From: an uncultured Campylobacter sp.
Lineage (GTDB): Bacteria > Campylobacterota > Campylobacteria > Campylobacterales > Campylobacteraceae
Assembly (NCBI RefSeq): GCF_937997465.1
Contig: NZ_CALKTQ010000139.1
Span: 1-21,866 of the forward strand
Reading direction: 5' to 3'
Length of the DNA stretch: 21,866 bases
Part shown: one piece after another, positions 14,949 through 21,866 of the stretch
Layout of the letters: the number at the start of each line of letters is the position of its first letter
Position numbering within the stretch: the first letter of the stretch is position 1
Notes under the pieces: model-generated
What the model was told of the DNA's origin: nothing
What the model saw: the letters and a program-made list of their open reading frames with translations, nothing else
The model's database searches: none
Made by a program: the position numbers and the translations under genes

Positions 14949-17122
14949 CAGCTACCTTGTGTCGTCTGTCCTACTGAAAAGTCGTAATGCACGCCGCCCA
15001 TCGGATAGAAATTTATAAAGAAGTAAACACCTCTTGATTTTTTGGCGGCCGTTCCGCTCGTGGTCGTCGTAGGCTCAAGCTCCTCTTCATAGACAAACGT
15101 GTAGTTCCAGCACTTTCTGCGGTGAGAGACGCCTAGTTGCCACTGCTTGTTATAGTCGCGCTCAAGGTCATACTGAGTACCGCTAAATAGCCTATAGTTA
15201 TGCGGAAGCTCGACGTAGCCGTTTAGGTGCAGATAGTTTTGCTTTTCCTGCGCATTTTTTCTTTGCATTGTGTGCCAGAGGCTAGCGCCGAATTTATCAT
15301 GCGTATAGCTTGCGCCGCTTTGAACTTTTTCAAAATATTTATTTACGTGCGAATACTCAAGTCTGTTGTAAAAAGACAAATTTGGTAGCGGATACCAACC
15401 GATGATATTTTTCAAATTTGAGCGCTTATTTTCTTTAGTGTAATAACCCTGCGAAATCGTATGACGTAAAATTTTCCTACCGTCTTCGTTAAAGAAATAC
15501 TGCGTCGCTCTGGCCGAAACCTCGTCTCTAGTGTGCTGAGGATTGATAAAGCTCTGATATTTTCGTCCAAGCATGTCGTAGACGTATACGTTGCCGTCAT
15601 CTTCGGCCGTCTCGTATCTGTCTGGCAAGTCACCTTCATTATATGCTTTAACCACGTAATCTACGCCCAAATTTAAACTATGATAAAAGCTCTCGTAAGC
15701 CTTAGCTAGATCTGTCTGGAGAGAAAATTTATGATAGTTTTCTATATAGTTTGCGCTCCTATCCTCATCTCCTGTCGGACGGTACATTTTCTTTGCATAA
15801 TCTACGTGTGTAGCGTACAAATAGTGATAATAGGAAAATTTAAGATAATCGTCCGCTAAAGGCAGATGAAATGAAACCGGCAGATTAAATTCGTACTGCG
15901 TCGCTTTTACGCCGATTTTTCTCGTGTAGTTATGCGAGTGGAGATCGACGGAGTAAAGCACGTTCGGCAGGATAAAACTATCGGTAAATTTATGATATTG
16001 AAAGCTCGGGTACTCTTGAAGCGTATCTTTATTTTCGTTCGGACTACCGATTTTTGAGGTGTCCGTGTAGTACCTCGCATATGCGCCGAAATAGTGCTTG
16101 TCGCTACTTAGAAAATAGTTTAGTTTTGAGGTTACGAGGGGGTTGTCGTCGCTACCCGAGCCTCGTTTTTTCAAATTTATATAGTCGATATCGTTTAGCG
16201 CCGTCGCATCGAGCCACAAGCCCTCTTGTAAATCCTCGTTTATCAGGTGTTTGACGAGCTTGTCGCGCTCATATTTTACGTCAGCGCCCTTATGCGTTTT
16301 ATTTTTTAGCGGGAGTCTTAGCGAGTTTTTCTCGATCTGTCTTTGGCGATAACCATCAGTATCCTTAAATGCGCCAAGCGTCACCGAGCCTCTAGAATAA
16401 GGCGAGTCGGCAAACCTAAACGTGCCGTATATGCCCGTACCGCGCCTAGTGCGAATTTGCGGATCAAACTGCAAGTCCCAGCTGTCGTATTCGGCGATAT
16501 AGATAGGCTGTTTGTAGTAAAATCCGTCGCTTTTGCCGTAACCAAACTCCGGCGGTAAAAGGCCGGTGCGTCTGCGAGTATCGGTTGAAAAACCAAAATA
16601 CGGCAAATAAAATACAGGTACGTTTCCAATGTAAAATACCGGATTAAAAAGGTGTAAAAATTTGCTCTCGCGATTTAGCTTGCCGCTACTAAATTTGATC
16701 TTCCAGTCTGGGTCTTGGACGTTGCAGCTCGATACGACCGCGCCATTTACCTCATAAAATTTAGACGTACTGTTACTCTCGTCACTTTGCATCCATACTT
16801 CCATATCTCGGTTCATCATAAATAGCGTTTCGTAGCTACTATCTTTACTATTTAGGTCGATCTTTGCGTATGAGCAGCGCGAGATTTCGTCCTTGTTTCT
16901 TATCAAATTTACGTTACCAAAAAGCTCCAAGATCTCTTTTTGCTGATCGTAAACAGCTCTATCCGCGCTCATCAAATAATCTTGCGAATACACAAGCACG
17001 TTTTTATCTGCAGTAACTATACCCTTATCGCGTTTTACGTCATCAGCCAAAAGCTCGAAATTTTGAGCCGCAAAGCAACTAAAAGCCCCAAACATTAATA
17101 ACAAAAAAATTCTAGTAAACAT
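14948..17122 (-). CDS. lptD: LPS-assembly outer-membrane protein LptD
   Basis: A 724-residue protein with a signal peptide (MFTRIFLLLMFGAFSCFA), a short OstA/LptA-like jelly-roll (about 20-130: ADDVKRDKGIVTADKNVLVY), and a long beta-barrel region. The family segment CNVQDPDWKI (133-142) followed by FYIGNVPVFYLPYFGFSTDTRRRTGLL is diagnostic. It would sit in the outer membrane with the lipoprotein LptE and insert LPS or lipooligosaccharide. The mature protein has three cysteines (83, 133, 671). The start overlaps the RDD gene by 11 bases and has little Shine-Dalgarno sequence, suggesting coupled translation. Shorter than the E. coli protein, as is usual in epsilonproteobacteria. Confidence 0.93.
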   Translation of the reverse strand: MFTRIFLLLMFGAFSCFAAQNFELLADDVKRDKGIVTADKNVLVYSQDYLMSADRAVYDQQKEILELFGNVNLIRNKDEISRCSYAKIDLNSKDSSYETLFMMNRDMEVWMQSDESNSTSKFYEVNGAVVSSCNVQDPDWKIKFSSGKLNRESKFLHLFNPVFYIGNVPVFYLPYFGFSTDTRRRTGLLPPEFGYGKSDGFYYKQPIYIAEYDSWDLQFDPQIRTRRGTGIYGTFRFADSPYSRGSVTLGAFKDTDGYRQRQIEKNSLRLPLKNKTHKGADVKYERDKLVKHLINEDLQEGLWLDATALNDIDYINLKKRGSGSDDNPLVTSKLNYFLSSDKHYFGAYARYYTDTSKIGSPNENKDTLQEYPSFQYHKFTDSFILPNVLYSVDLHSHNYTRKIGVKATQYEFNLPVSFHLPLADDYLKFSYYHYLYATHVDYAKKMYRPTGDEDRSANYIENYHKFSLQTDLAKAYESFYHSLNLGVDYVVKAYNEGDLPDRYETAEDDGNVYVYDMLGRKYQSFINPQHTRDEVSARATQYFFNEDGRKILRHTISQGYYTKENKRSNLKNIIGWYPLPNLSFYNRLEYSHVNKYFEKVQSGASYTHDKFGASLWHTMQRKNAQEKQNYLHLNGYVELPHNYRLFSGTQYDLERDYNKQWQLGVSHRRKCWNYTFVYEEELEPTTTTSGTAAKKSRGVYFFINFYPMGGVHYDFSVGQTTQGS

Positions 17123-17561
17123 TTATAACTACCGTTTTCGCGGCTTTATCTTGCCACGTTTGAAATAATGGATTTGAAAACGCCCATGCAAAACCTAGGA
17201 AAAATGCGTTTTCACCGATGATGCGAACCAAAGATCGAGTGAGAGAATTTAGCAAGCCTGGCTTATCGAGCAGATCAATATCCACGCACACGATCTTCAT
17301 CGCGACCTTGCCGATACTAGCGCCGCAATACCACGTAAAAAACGTCTGATAAATAACCTCGAGCAAAACGATCTGCGGTATCATTTCCATAGCTAGCGCA
17401 CTGATCTGCTCATAGTCCAGCCCATCAAATTTTTCGTAGTATACGGCATAAAACAAAACCGAGATTAAAAACTTATCTATCCCCCACGCGACGGCTCTTT
17501 TACCGACGCTAGCGAGCGTGATATTTTCGTTTTCGAGCTTGTCTATGACGCTCCTTCTCAT
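17112..17561 (-). CDS. RDD-family small membrane protein
   Basis: A 149-residue protein with hydrophobic helices at about 27-45, 62-80 and 115-132. The N-terminal RAVAWGIDKFLI matches the RDD pattern, with the Arg and an Asp, and the second half has ASIGKVAMKIVCVD and the final QTWQDKAAKTVVI, also typical of RDD proteins. The function of the family is poorly defined, with ion or proton transport proposed for some members. The ATG overlaps the purD stop (ATGA) and the end overlaps lptD. The same RDD gene after purD is what I recall as Cj1251 in C. jejuni. The location next to lptD does not prove an envelope role. Confidence 0.85.
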   Translation of the reverse strand: MRRSVIDKLENENITLASVGKRAVAWGIDKFLISVLFYAVYYEKFDGLDYEQISALAMEMIPQIVLLEVIYQTFFTWYCGASIGKVAMKIVCVDIDLLDKPGLLNSLTRSLVRIIGENAFFLGFAWAFSNPLFQTWQDKAAKTVVINVY

Positions 17562-18811
17562 TCGCGCCCTTTTAGCATTTGCCAGGCGATATCTCTTCGG
17601 TACCGCGCGCCGTCAAATTCTACGTTTTCGCAAAGCTCATAGGCCTTTTGCTGTGCTTGTTTTATACTTTTGCCAAGCCCCACGCACACGAGCACTCGTC
17701 CGCCGTCGGCATATATCTCGCCGCCCTGTTCGCTCACGCCGGCAAATGCTATGTGCGAGTTTTCAGGCACGTTTTTTATGCTAATTTTGGCCCTAGGCGA
17801 GCTTGAAAAAGGATAATTTTTACTAGCCATTACGACTCCGACAGCAAATTCGTCTTTTAGCTTCACGGGCTTTAGATCGCCTTTTGCCGCATTTAATAAA
17901 ATTTCGCCCAGGTCGCCATCTATTAACGGCATTAGCACTTCGCACTCAGGATCGCCGAAACGCACGTTAAACTCAAGTACGTACGGCACGCCCTTAACCA
18001 CCATAAGCCCCACGAAAAGCACGCCGCAGAAAGGATTTCCCTCGGCTTTCATGCCTTTTAGAGTCGGTTTTACGACCTCTTCTTCGACCTGTTTTATTAG
18101 CTCGGGGCTTGCTAGCGGACTAGGAGCGTATGCGCCCATGCCGCCGGTATTTGGTCCCTCGTCGTTATCTTTTAGGCGCTTATGATCTTGCGCTACCGGC
18201 AAGCTAACGAAATTTTCGCCGTCGCAAATCGCAAAAAAGCTAAGCTCAAATCCGTCTAAAAACTCCTCCACGACCACGCGTTTACCCGCCTCGCCGAAGC
18301 TCTCTCCGCTTAGCATATCGCGAGCCGCGGCCTTTGCTTCCTCGCGGCTTTGCGCGATTATCACGCCTTTGCCCGCGCACAGTCCGTCGGCCTTAACGAC
18401 GACCGGAGCGGTAAGAGAGTCGATAAATTTAGCCGCAGAATCGCAATCATCGGTATTTAGATAGGCCGCCGTTCGGATAGCATTTCTAGCCAAAAAGTCC
18501 TTCATAAACGCCTTACTACCCTCAAGCCTGGCCGCAGCCTTGCTCGGCCCGAAAATATTTAAATTTCGCGCCTTAAATATATCCACGACGCCGTCGCTTA
18601 ACGGCGCTTCGGGACCTACGATAGTTAGCTCTATTTGCTCTGATTGGGCAAATTCTGCGAGCTGATTATAGTCTTTGATGTTTAGATTTGTGCCGAGCTT
18701 TGAGGTAGCTCCGTTTCCTGGAGCAAAGAAAAGCTCGTGTTTGCGGGATTCTTGAAGTTTTAGAGCTATTGAGTACTCGCGCCCGCCGCTTCCGATTATC
18801 AAAATTTTCAT
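17558..18811 (-). CDS. purD: Phosphoribosylamine--glycine ligase (GAR synthetase)
   Basis: A 417-residue enzyme catalysing ATP-dependent ligation of glycine to phosphoribosylamine, the second step of purine synthesis. It starts MKILIIGSGGREYSIALKL. The ATP-grasp fold shows GPEAPLSDG, PVVVKADGLCAGKGVI, GPNTGGMGAYAPSPL and the metal-site EFNVRFGDPECEVLMPL. The ATG at 18809-18811 is preceded by GGAG at six bases. The reading frame stays open for 44 more codons upstream to 18943, but that part runs through the probable 6S RNA, has no homology-like sequence, and would place residues before the canonical N-terminus, so it is rejected. The stop overlaps the RDD gene by 4 bases. Confidence 0.96.
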   Translation of the reverse strand: MKILIIGSGGREYSIALKLQESRKHELFFAPGNGATSKLGTNLNIKDYNQLAEFAQSEQIELTIVGPEAPLSDGVVDIFKARNLNIFGPSKAAARLEGSKAFMKDFLARNAIRTAAYLNTDDCDSAAKFIDSLTAPVVVKADGLCAGKGVIIAQSREEAKAAARDMLSGESFGEAGKRVVVEEFLDGFELSFFAICDGENFVSLPVAQDHKRLKDNDEGPNTGGMGAYAPSPLASPELIKQVEEEVVKPTLKGMKAEGNPFCGVLFVGLMVVKGVPYVLEFNVRFGDPECEVLMPLIDGDLGEILLNAAKGDLKPVKLKDEFAVGVVMASKNYPFSSSPRAKISIKNVPENSHIAFAGVSEQGGEIYADGGRVLVCVGLGKSIKQAQQKAYELCENVEFDGARYRRDIAWQMLKGRE

Positions 18812-18827
18812 AATTTCTCCAAAAATA

Positions 18828-19019
18828 AAAAACCCAAGTGAGCGGTGCGCATATAAGTGGCCCGAAAATTCAAAGCCAACCTTGCAAATAGGCGGTTCCT
18901 TTAGGTCGCAACTTCTCGCGCTCGCACGCTCAAACGAAGCCACGTCACACAGTTCCGCACATCTTCGCCGATACTAATGTGTTGGACCCTGTAAAAATAC
19001 GCTGCCAAATCACTCAGGC
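18828..19019 (-). ncRNA. ssrS: Probable 6S RNA
   Basis: A long imperfect hairpin with a large central bubble. The closing stem joins 19010-19019 (GCCUGAGUGA) to 18832-18841 (UCACUUGGGU) in ten pairs including G-U. GCGUAU (19002-18997) pairs with AUAUGC (18854-18849). GGUCC pairs with GGGCC just beyond. The middle, unpaired in the main stem, is capped by a CUUCG/CGAGAAG-type apical stem. A perfect TATAAT box sits 7 bases before the 5' end, and T6-A-T5 follows the closing stem at the 3' end. The size of about 190 nt and the position directly upstream of purD match what I recall for epsilonproteobacterial 6S RNAs. 6S RNA binds sigma-70 RNA polymerase as a promoter mimic. Ends are approximate. 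Confidence 0.8.
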
Positions 19020-19025
19020 AAGGTT

Positions 19026-19031
19026 ATTATA
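19026..19031 (-). promoter_or_regulatory. -10 box (TATAAT) for 6S RNA and the purD operon
   Basis: The minus strand reads TTTTATATAATAACCTTGCC. A perfect TATAAT is spaced correctly for initiation at about 19019. Upstream runs of T at roughly helical spacing fit Campylobacter sigma-70 promoters. It lies directly after the hemD stop codon. Confidence 0.75.
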
Positions 19032-19043
19032 TAAAATTTTAGC

Positions 19044-19676
19044 TTAAAGTAGCGTTTTTGCGAGGCTTACGCAGGAATTTATATTTTGCTGAGCACTCAC
19101 TACGGGCGAGGTAAAAATTTCTAGCTCTTTTGCCGTCGTAAGCCCGATAGCAACGGCTTTATAGCTCACATCCCAGCCGAAATTACGAGTAAAATTTCGT
19201 ACCGCCGAGGGAGCCGTAAAAATAATCACGGAGTTTTTGGGCGGTTTTTGCTCCTCGTTAAGCGGTTTAAAAACGTTTTCGTAAGCGATTATCTGCGTCA
19301 AATTTACGCCGCTTTCCCGCAAAATTTCGCCCACGCTCGAAGCCGTCTCACGCGCTCTTAAAAATAGCGTTTTTTTGCCTTTTAGAAACGGTGCGATCTC
19401 GGCGGCAAAGTCGTTTCCGTGAGCGTTTTTTGCAGTGTAAATTTGAGCGAAGCCAAACTCGCTAGCCGCGCGGCTAGTGCCTTCGCCGATGGAGTAAATT
19501 TGCAAACTAGCGGGCGAAATTTGATTAAATTTTAGTGCGTTTACGGAGTTTTTGGAGGTCAAAACCAGCACGCCAAATTCGGCCAAATTTACGCTAAATT
19601 TATTAAATTTGATCTCGTTTAAAACCAGCGTCTTTACGCCCTCAAATTCCAAATTTGACCCGACCAGATAGATCAT
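19044..19676 (-). CDS. hemD: Uroporphyrinogen-III synthase
   Basis: A 210-residue protein that would cyclise hydroxymethylbilane to uroporphyrinogen III in haem synthesis. The family is poorly conserved; the supporting segments are VLVLTSKNSVNALKF in the first domain, IYSIGEGTSRAASEFGF, KTLFLRARETASSVGEILRESG, and IIFTAPSAVRNFTRNFGWD with the following VAIGLTTAKEL in the second. These match the paired alternating domains of HemD. The ATG at 19674-19676 has AAGGGCG upstream. It is separated from the preceding PIN/NYN-like gene by 82 bases without a clear terminator, and its stop lies 13 bases before the 6S RNA -10 box. Confidence 0.88.
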   Translation of the reverse strand: MIYLVGSNLEFEGVKTLVLNEIKFNKFSVNLAEFGVLVLTSKNSVNALKFNQISPASLQIYSIGEGTSRAASEFGFAQIYTAKNAHGNDFAAEIAPFLKGKKTLFLRARETASSVGEILRESGVNLTQIIAYENVFKPLNEEQKPPKNSVIIFTAPSAVRNFTRNFGWDVSYKAVAIGLTTAKELEIFTSPVVSAQQNINSCVSLAKTLL

Positions 19677-19758
19677 TTTCGCCCTTAAATTTATGATTTT
19701 GCGTCCGAATTTTACCGCAAATCCTTAAAATTTAAAAGCCGTAGCCAAAAAGCAAATT

Positions 19759-20979
19759 TTACTTTGCTACGTTGCGCCTATTTAGATACTCTTTTGCCTT
19801 TTGTTTTAGCGCTTTATACAGTTTGCCGGCATCCTCTGCGCCGTATTTTTTCACGAGCCCATTGTGAAAATCGCCTAAATTTTTACTCTCAAACGCGATT
19901 TTCCTAATCTCTTGCTTTTTAACCTCGTCTATCTTGAGCGCGAGCTGCGATTTTGTCGTATTTTCAGCTTTATTTTTTGCCTCGTTTTGCGGTGCGGGAG
20001 CTTGCTTTGATTTTTGCGGCGGACGCTTGTTTGATAAATTTTGCCCTTTCCCATCCGCTTTAAGATCCTCGCTAGAAGCCTTGAGGCTCAAATTTTGCTC
20101 CGCATCTTTCGGGTGCTCGGTAGGATCGAGATTCTCGCCTAAATTTGACTCTACACCCTTAGCTTCTTGTAAATTTCTCTCCTCGTTTGCTGCCGCACCG
20201 CTTTCGCTTTCCAAAGATTGCAATTTTAGAGACTCCAAATTTTGATCTACTTGAGAGCGATTTTCTAAATTTTGCTCTTTGCCCGAAACGCTCTGAGCGT
20301 GCAAAATTTCGCCGTTTACATTTGACTCGGTTTGCGATTTTTCTCGCTCACTAAATTTTTGCTCGTCGACTTTTGTAGCCGTGCGCGATTTTGCAGAATT
20401 TGGCGCTGCGATACGCTTTACTTCGCCTTTTTGCGAGTTTTCTATTTGAGGTTTTTTGTAAATTTTCCTCGCATCCTCTTTTAACGCGTTATACACGCCG
20501 GCACCGTTTTTACTGCCGAATTTTGAAATAAATTTCATATGAAGCTCGCTGAGGCTACCTGAGTTTCGTATCAAGATCGCGATTTCGTCTTGATTTTCTT
20601 CGATGAGCTGCGCCGTATGCGAGCGGTTGAAGTCAAATTTGAGTTTATGAAATTTGCCGCCGTTTTTATCTTGTTTATTAAAAAACTCTATCACGTCGTC
20701 GTAAAATTTATCGTTACTGACGATGTAAATTTTGTCTTTTTTGTGCGAGAGTTTGCCCATTAAAAACGTAATTATTTTATCGGCATAGTCCTTGTGAGCG
20801 CTTTCTAAAAGTATGATTTTTATTTTGATTTTTCGCGCCAGAAACCACGCCAAAACGGAGATGCTTAGCTTTTGTCTATTGTTGGTTACGATATAAATTT
20901 TATCTTTTTGTCCTAGCTTTTTTAGCGTTGCTAGATTATCTACGCTTATATTTTCGTCGTCTATTATAAATCTTGCCAT
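19759..20979 (-). CDS. PIN/NYN-like domain protein with duplicated C-terminal helical module
   Basis: A 406-residue protein with no close named family. Residues 1-110 resemble PIN/NYN nuclease-type domains: a first strand ending in the acidic cluster FIIDDEN (D7, D8, E9), a second acidic site in KDYADKIITFLMGKL (D64, D67), and IYIVSNDKFYDDVIEFF (D90, D94), comparable to the SxDxxF motif. Residues 142-176 and 367-401 are copies of one helical module at an ungapped offset of 225 residues (L-x3-H-x5-K-[FY]-G-x7-Y-x-A-L-K-x2-A). Between them is a long charged, low-complexity linker (about 177-345) with recurrent NL pairs. The start has AGGA upstream. It follows the cupin gene by 38 bases. Nuclease activity is an inference. 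The neighbourhood guaA-this-purD recalls Cj1249 of C. jejuni. Confidence 0.7.
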   Translation of the reverse strand: MARFIIDDENISVDNLATLKKLGQKDKIYIVTNNRQKLSISVLAWFLARKIKIKIILLESAHKDYADKIITFLMGKLSHKKDKIYIVSNDKFYDDVIEFFNKQDKNGGKFHKLKFDFNRSHTAQLIEENQDEIAILIRNSGSLSELHMKFISKFGSKNGAGVYNALKEDARKIYKKPQIENSQKGEVKRIAAPNSAKSRTATKVDEQKFSEREKSQTESNVNGEILHAQSVSGKEQNLENRSQVDQNLESLKLQSLESESGAAANEERNLQEAKGVESNLGENLDPTEHPKDAEQNLSLKASSEDLKADGKGQNLSNKRPPQKSKQAPAPQNEAKNKAENTTKSQLALKIDEVKKQEIRKIAFESKNLGDFHNGLVKKYGAEDAGKLYKALKQKAKEYLNRRNVAK

Positions 20980-20992
20980 ATATTTCCTAAAC

Positions 20993-21018
20993 GAGTCGGG
21001 GCAATCGCCCCGAAACTC
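20993..21018. other. Intercistronic stem-loop
   Basis: TCGGGGC (20996-21002), loop AATC, GCCCCGA (21007-21013), extended by flanking GAGT/ACTC. It fills the spacer between the cupin stop and the ribosome site of the PIN/NYN-like gene. No T-tract follows on the minus strand, so it looks like an mRNA-processing or stability element rather than a full terminator. Confidence 0.5.
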
Positions 21019-21662
21019 TACATCTTATCTTTTGTTACGATGAGTAACATTTTAAATTTTTCCGGGATCTTTAGCCCGTGCGGGATTTTACCCGGAAGCA
21101 CGATGGTATCGCCCTTTTTGATATCAAAATGCTCGTCGCCGATGGTTAGCTTCATCTCGCCGTCAAGCGCGACCAGAAGCGCGTCGCCCGGAGCCGCGTG
21201 AGTGGAGAGTTGTTGGTCCTTTGAAAACGACAGTAACGACATCGAGCCGCTTTCGTTTTTGACGAGCGTTTTGCTCACGATTTTGCCTTCTTCGTATTCG
21301 ACTGCGTCCACTAGGCTAAAAATAGCCGCCTTAGGTAAATGATCTATCATTAAGTCCTCCTTAAAATCGATTGAGACGTATTTCGTCGGTTCGTTGAAAA
21401 CTAGTTTTCGCCACACTTTTTTCTCTATGAGGCAGGCCTGTTCGCCGCCTAGATGCATTTGCTTTTCGCCGTAGTGCAAACTCGCGCCGCCCTCTACGAC
21501 CCACGCGAGACTGTCACAAAATAGCATCTCGTGATCCAGCTCCTCGCCCGCGTCAAAGGCAAACACGTCGACGTGAGCGTTCTCGCAATCAAAAATTCTC
21601 TTGCTAACGACGCTTTTTGCGATCACTTTCGTGTCGGAGTTTAGATTGTAAATTTTACTCAT
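21018..21662 (-). CDS. Two-domain cupin protein
   Basis: A 214-residue protein starting MSKIYNLNSDTKVIAKS. Two beta-barrel cupin halves are visible. The N-terminal half has AGEELDHEMLFCDSLAWVVEGGASLHYG. The C-terminal half has THAAPGDALLVALDGEMKLTIG and the better-kept second motif GDTIVLPGKIPHGLKIP. The usual HxH of motif 1 is reduced to a single His and its Glu is absent, so a standard metal centre is doubtful; a binding or sensing role is as likely as an enzyme. The start at 21660-21662 is chosen because it has AAGGAAG upstream; a further in-frame ATG at 21690-21692 falls inside the TACAAT promoter box. Substrate unknown. Confidence 0.85.
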   Translation of the reverse strand: MSKIYNLNSDTKVIAKSVVSKRIFDCENAHVDVFAFDAGEELDHEMLFCDSLAWVVEGGASLHYGEKQMHLGGEQACLIEKKVWRKLVFNEPTKYVSIDFKEDLMIDHLPKAAIFSLVDAVEYEEGKIVSKTLVKNESGSMSLLSFSKDQQLSTHAAPGDALLVALDGEMKLTIGDEHFDIKKGDTIVLPGKIPHGLKIPEKFKMLLIVTKDKM

Positions 21663-21690
21663 TTTTCTTCCTTTCGTAAATTTACGCGTC

Positions 21691-21696
21691 ATTGTA
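21691..21696 (-). promoter_or_regulatory. Possible -10 box for the cupin gene
   Basis: The minus strand reads TTTTAGCTACAATGACGCG, giving TACAAT about 28 bases before the chosen ATG. It overlaps the alternative upstream ATG and so supports the shorter protein. Confidence 0.5.
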
Positions 21697-21765
21697 GCTA
21701 AAATTTTCGGACGATTTATTGATAAGGATTATCTCTTATTATTAAATTTAAGTCGGTTTGAAATG

Positions 21766-21793
21766 AAATTTAGGCGCAAAAACGCCTAAATTT
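21766..21793 (-). terminator. Stem-loop terminator of guaA
   Basis: A perfect 11-base inverted repeat, AAATTTAGGCG (21766-21776) and CGCCTAAATTT (21783-21793), with loop CAAAAA. It begins within the guaA stop codon. In the minus-strand RNA the stem ends in AAAUUU followed by CAUUUC, a modest U-rich tail. Confidence 0.6.
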
Positions 21794-21866
21794 TACTCCC
21801 ACTCTATCGTTGCAGGCGGTTTGCTCGAGATGTCGTAAACTACGCGGTTGATGCCGTCTACTTCGT
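21793..21866 (-). CDS. guaA: GMP synthase (glutamine-hydrolysing), C-terminal end
   Basis: Only the last 24 codons, including the stop, are in the window. The translation EVDGINRVVYDISSKPPATI followed by EWE and TAA is the characteristic GuaA C-terminus, part of the dimerisation domain that also contributes to XMP binding. GuaA aminates XMP to GMP. Its position ahead of purD on the same strand repeats the C. jejuni order that I recall (Cj1248 to Cj1250). Confidence 0.96.
   Translation of the reverse strand, partial: EVDGINRVVYDISSKPPATIEWE

Noticed and set aside
18812..18943. Upstream extension of purD by 44 codons
   Set aside because: It runs through the probable 6S RNA and its terminator-like T-run, and the canonical N-terminus MKILIIGSGGREYS begins at 18811 with a good ribosome site.
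21663..21692. Longer cupin start ten codons upstream
   Set aside because: It overlaps a TACAAT -10 box and lacks a ribosome site, while the ATG at 21662 has AAGGAAG.
1..21866. CRISPR array, toxin-antitoxin pair or defence island
   Set aside because: No regularly spaced repeats and no toxin, nuclease-helicase or restriction genes; the only nuclease-like fold is the PIN/NYN-like protein in a housekeeping context.

Overview
This is chromosomal DNA from an epsilonproteobacterium, most likely a Campylobacter of the higher-GC oral group (C. rectus/showae-like). That placement is inferred from protein styles, T-rich promoters with TATAAT-type -10 boxes and no clear -35, the abundance of the AAATTT hexamer, and gene order. 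From memory, pckA-pycB-two SNF symporters-atpE matches C. jejuni Cj0932c-Cj0936, and guaA-(hypothetical)-purD-(RDD)-(phosphoribosyltransferase)-pnp matches the Cj1248-Cj1253 neighbourhood. Nearly everything is on the minus strand; only the TPR-like protein gene, atpE and tRNA-Leu are on the plus strand.

Layout: (1) 1-2050, an anaplerotic/gluconeogenic pair, pycB then pckA (partial), which make oxaloacetate and convert it to PEP. (2) 2051-5320, an accessory stretch: a helical-repeat protein, a 671-base gap full of inverted repeats with a G8 tract, and an exported DUF4139 (MuiA-like) protein. (3) 5321-9905, a tight four-gene transporter operon: two tandem SNF-type Na+ symporters with TTG and GTG starts, then TRAP small and large permeases with no binding protein in the window. 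(4) 9906-10606, atpE with its terminator, then tRNA-Leu(GAG). (5) 10607-11183, an AT-rich gene-free stretch that looks like the seam between two syntenic blocks. (6) 11091-19031, a compact transcription unit that begins with a probable 6S RNA and continues through purD, an RDD membrane protein, lptD, a phosphoribosyltransferase, pnp and uspA, ending at an intrinsic terminator. (7) 19044-21866, hemD, a PIN/NYN-like protein with a duplicated helical module, a bicupin protein and the 3' end of guaA.

Most genes are housekeeping. The points most worth a second look are the probable 6S RNA serving as the leader of the purD-lptD-pnp operon (its region can be mistaken for a 44-codon purD extension), the PIN/NYN-like protein with a repeated module and an AAATTT-shaped linker, the structured intergenic block at 3300-3830, and the orphan TRAP permeases tied to SNF symporters. 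I saw no CRISPR array, insertion sequence, prophage or obvious new defence system.
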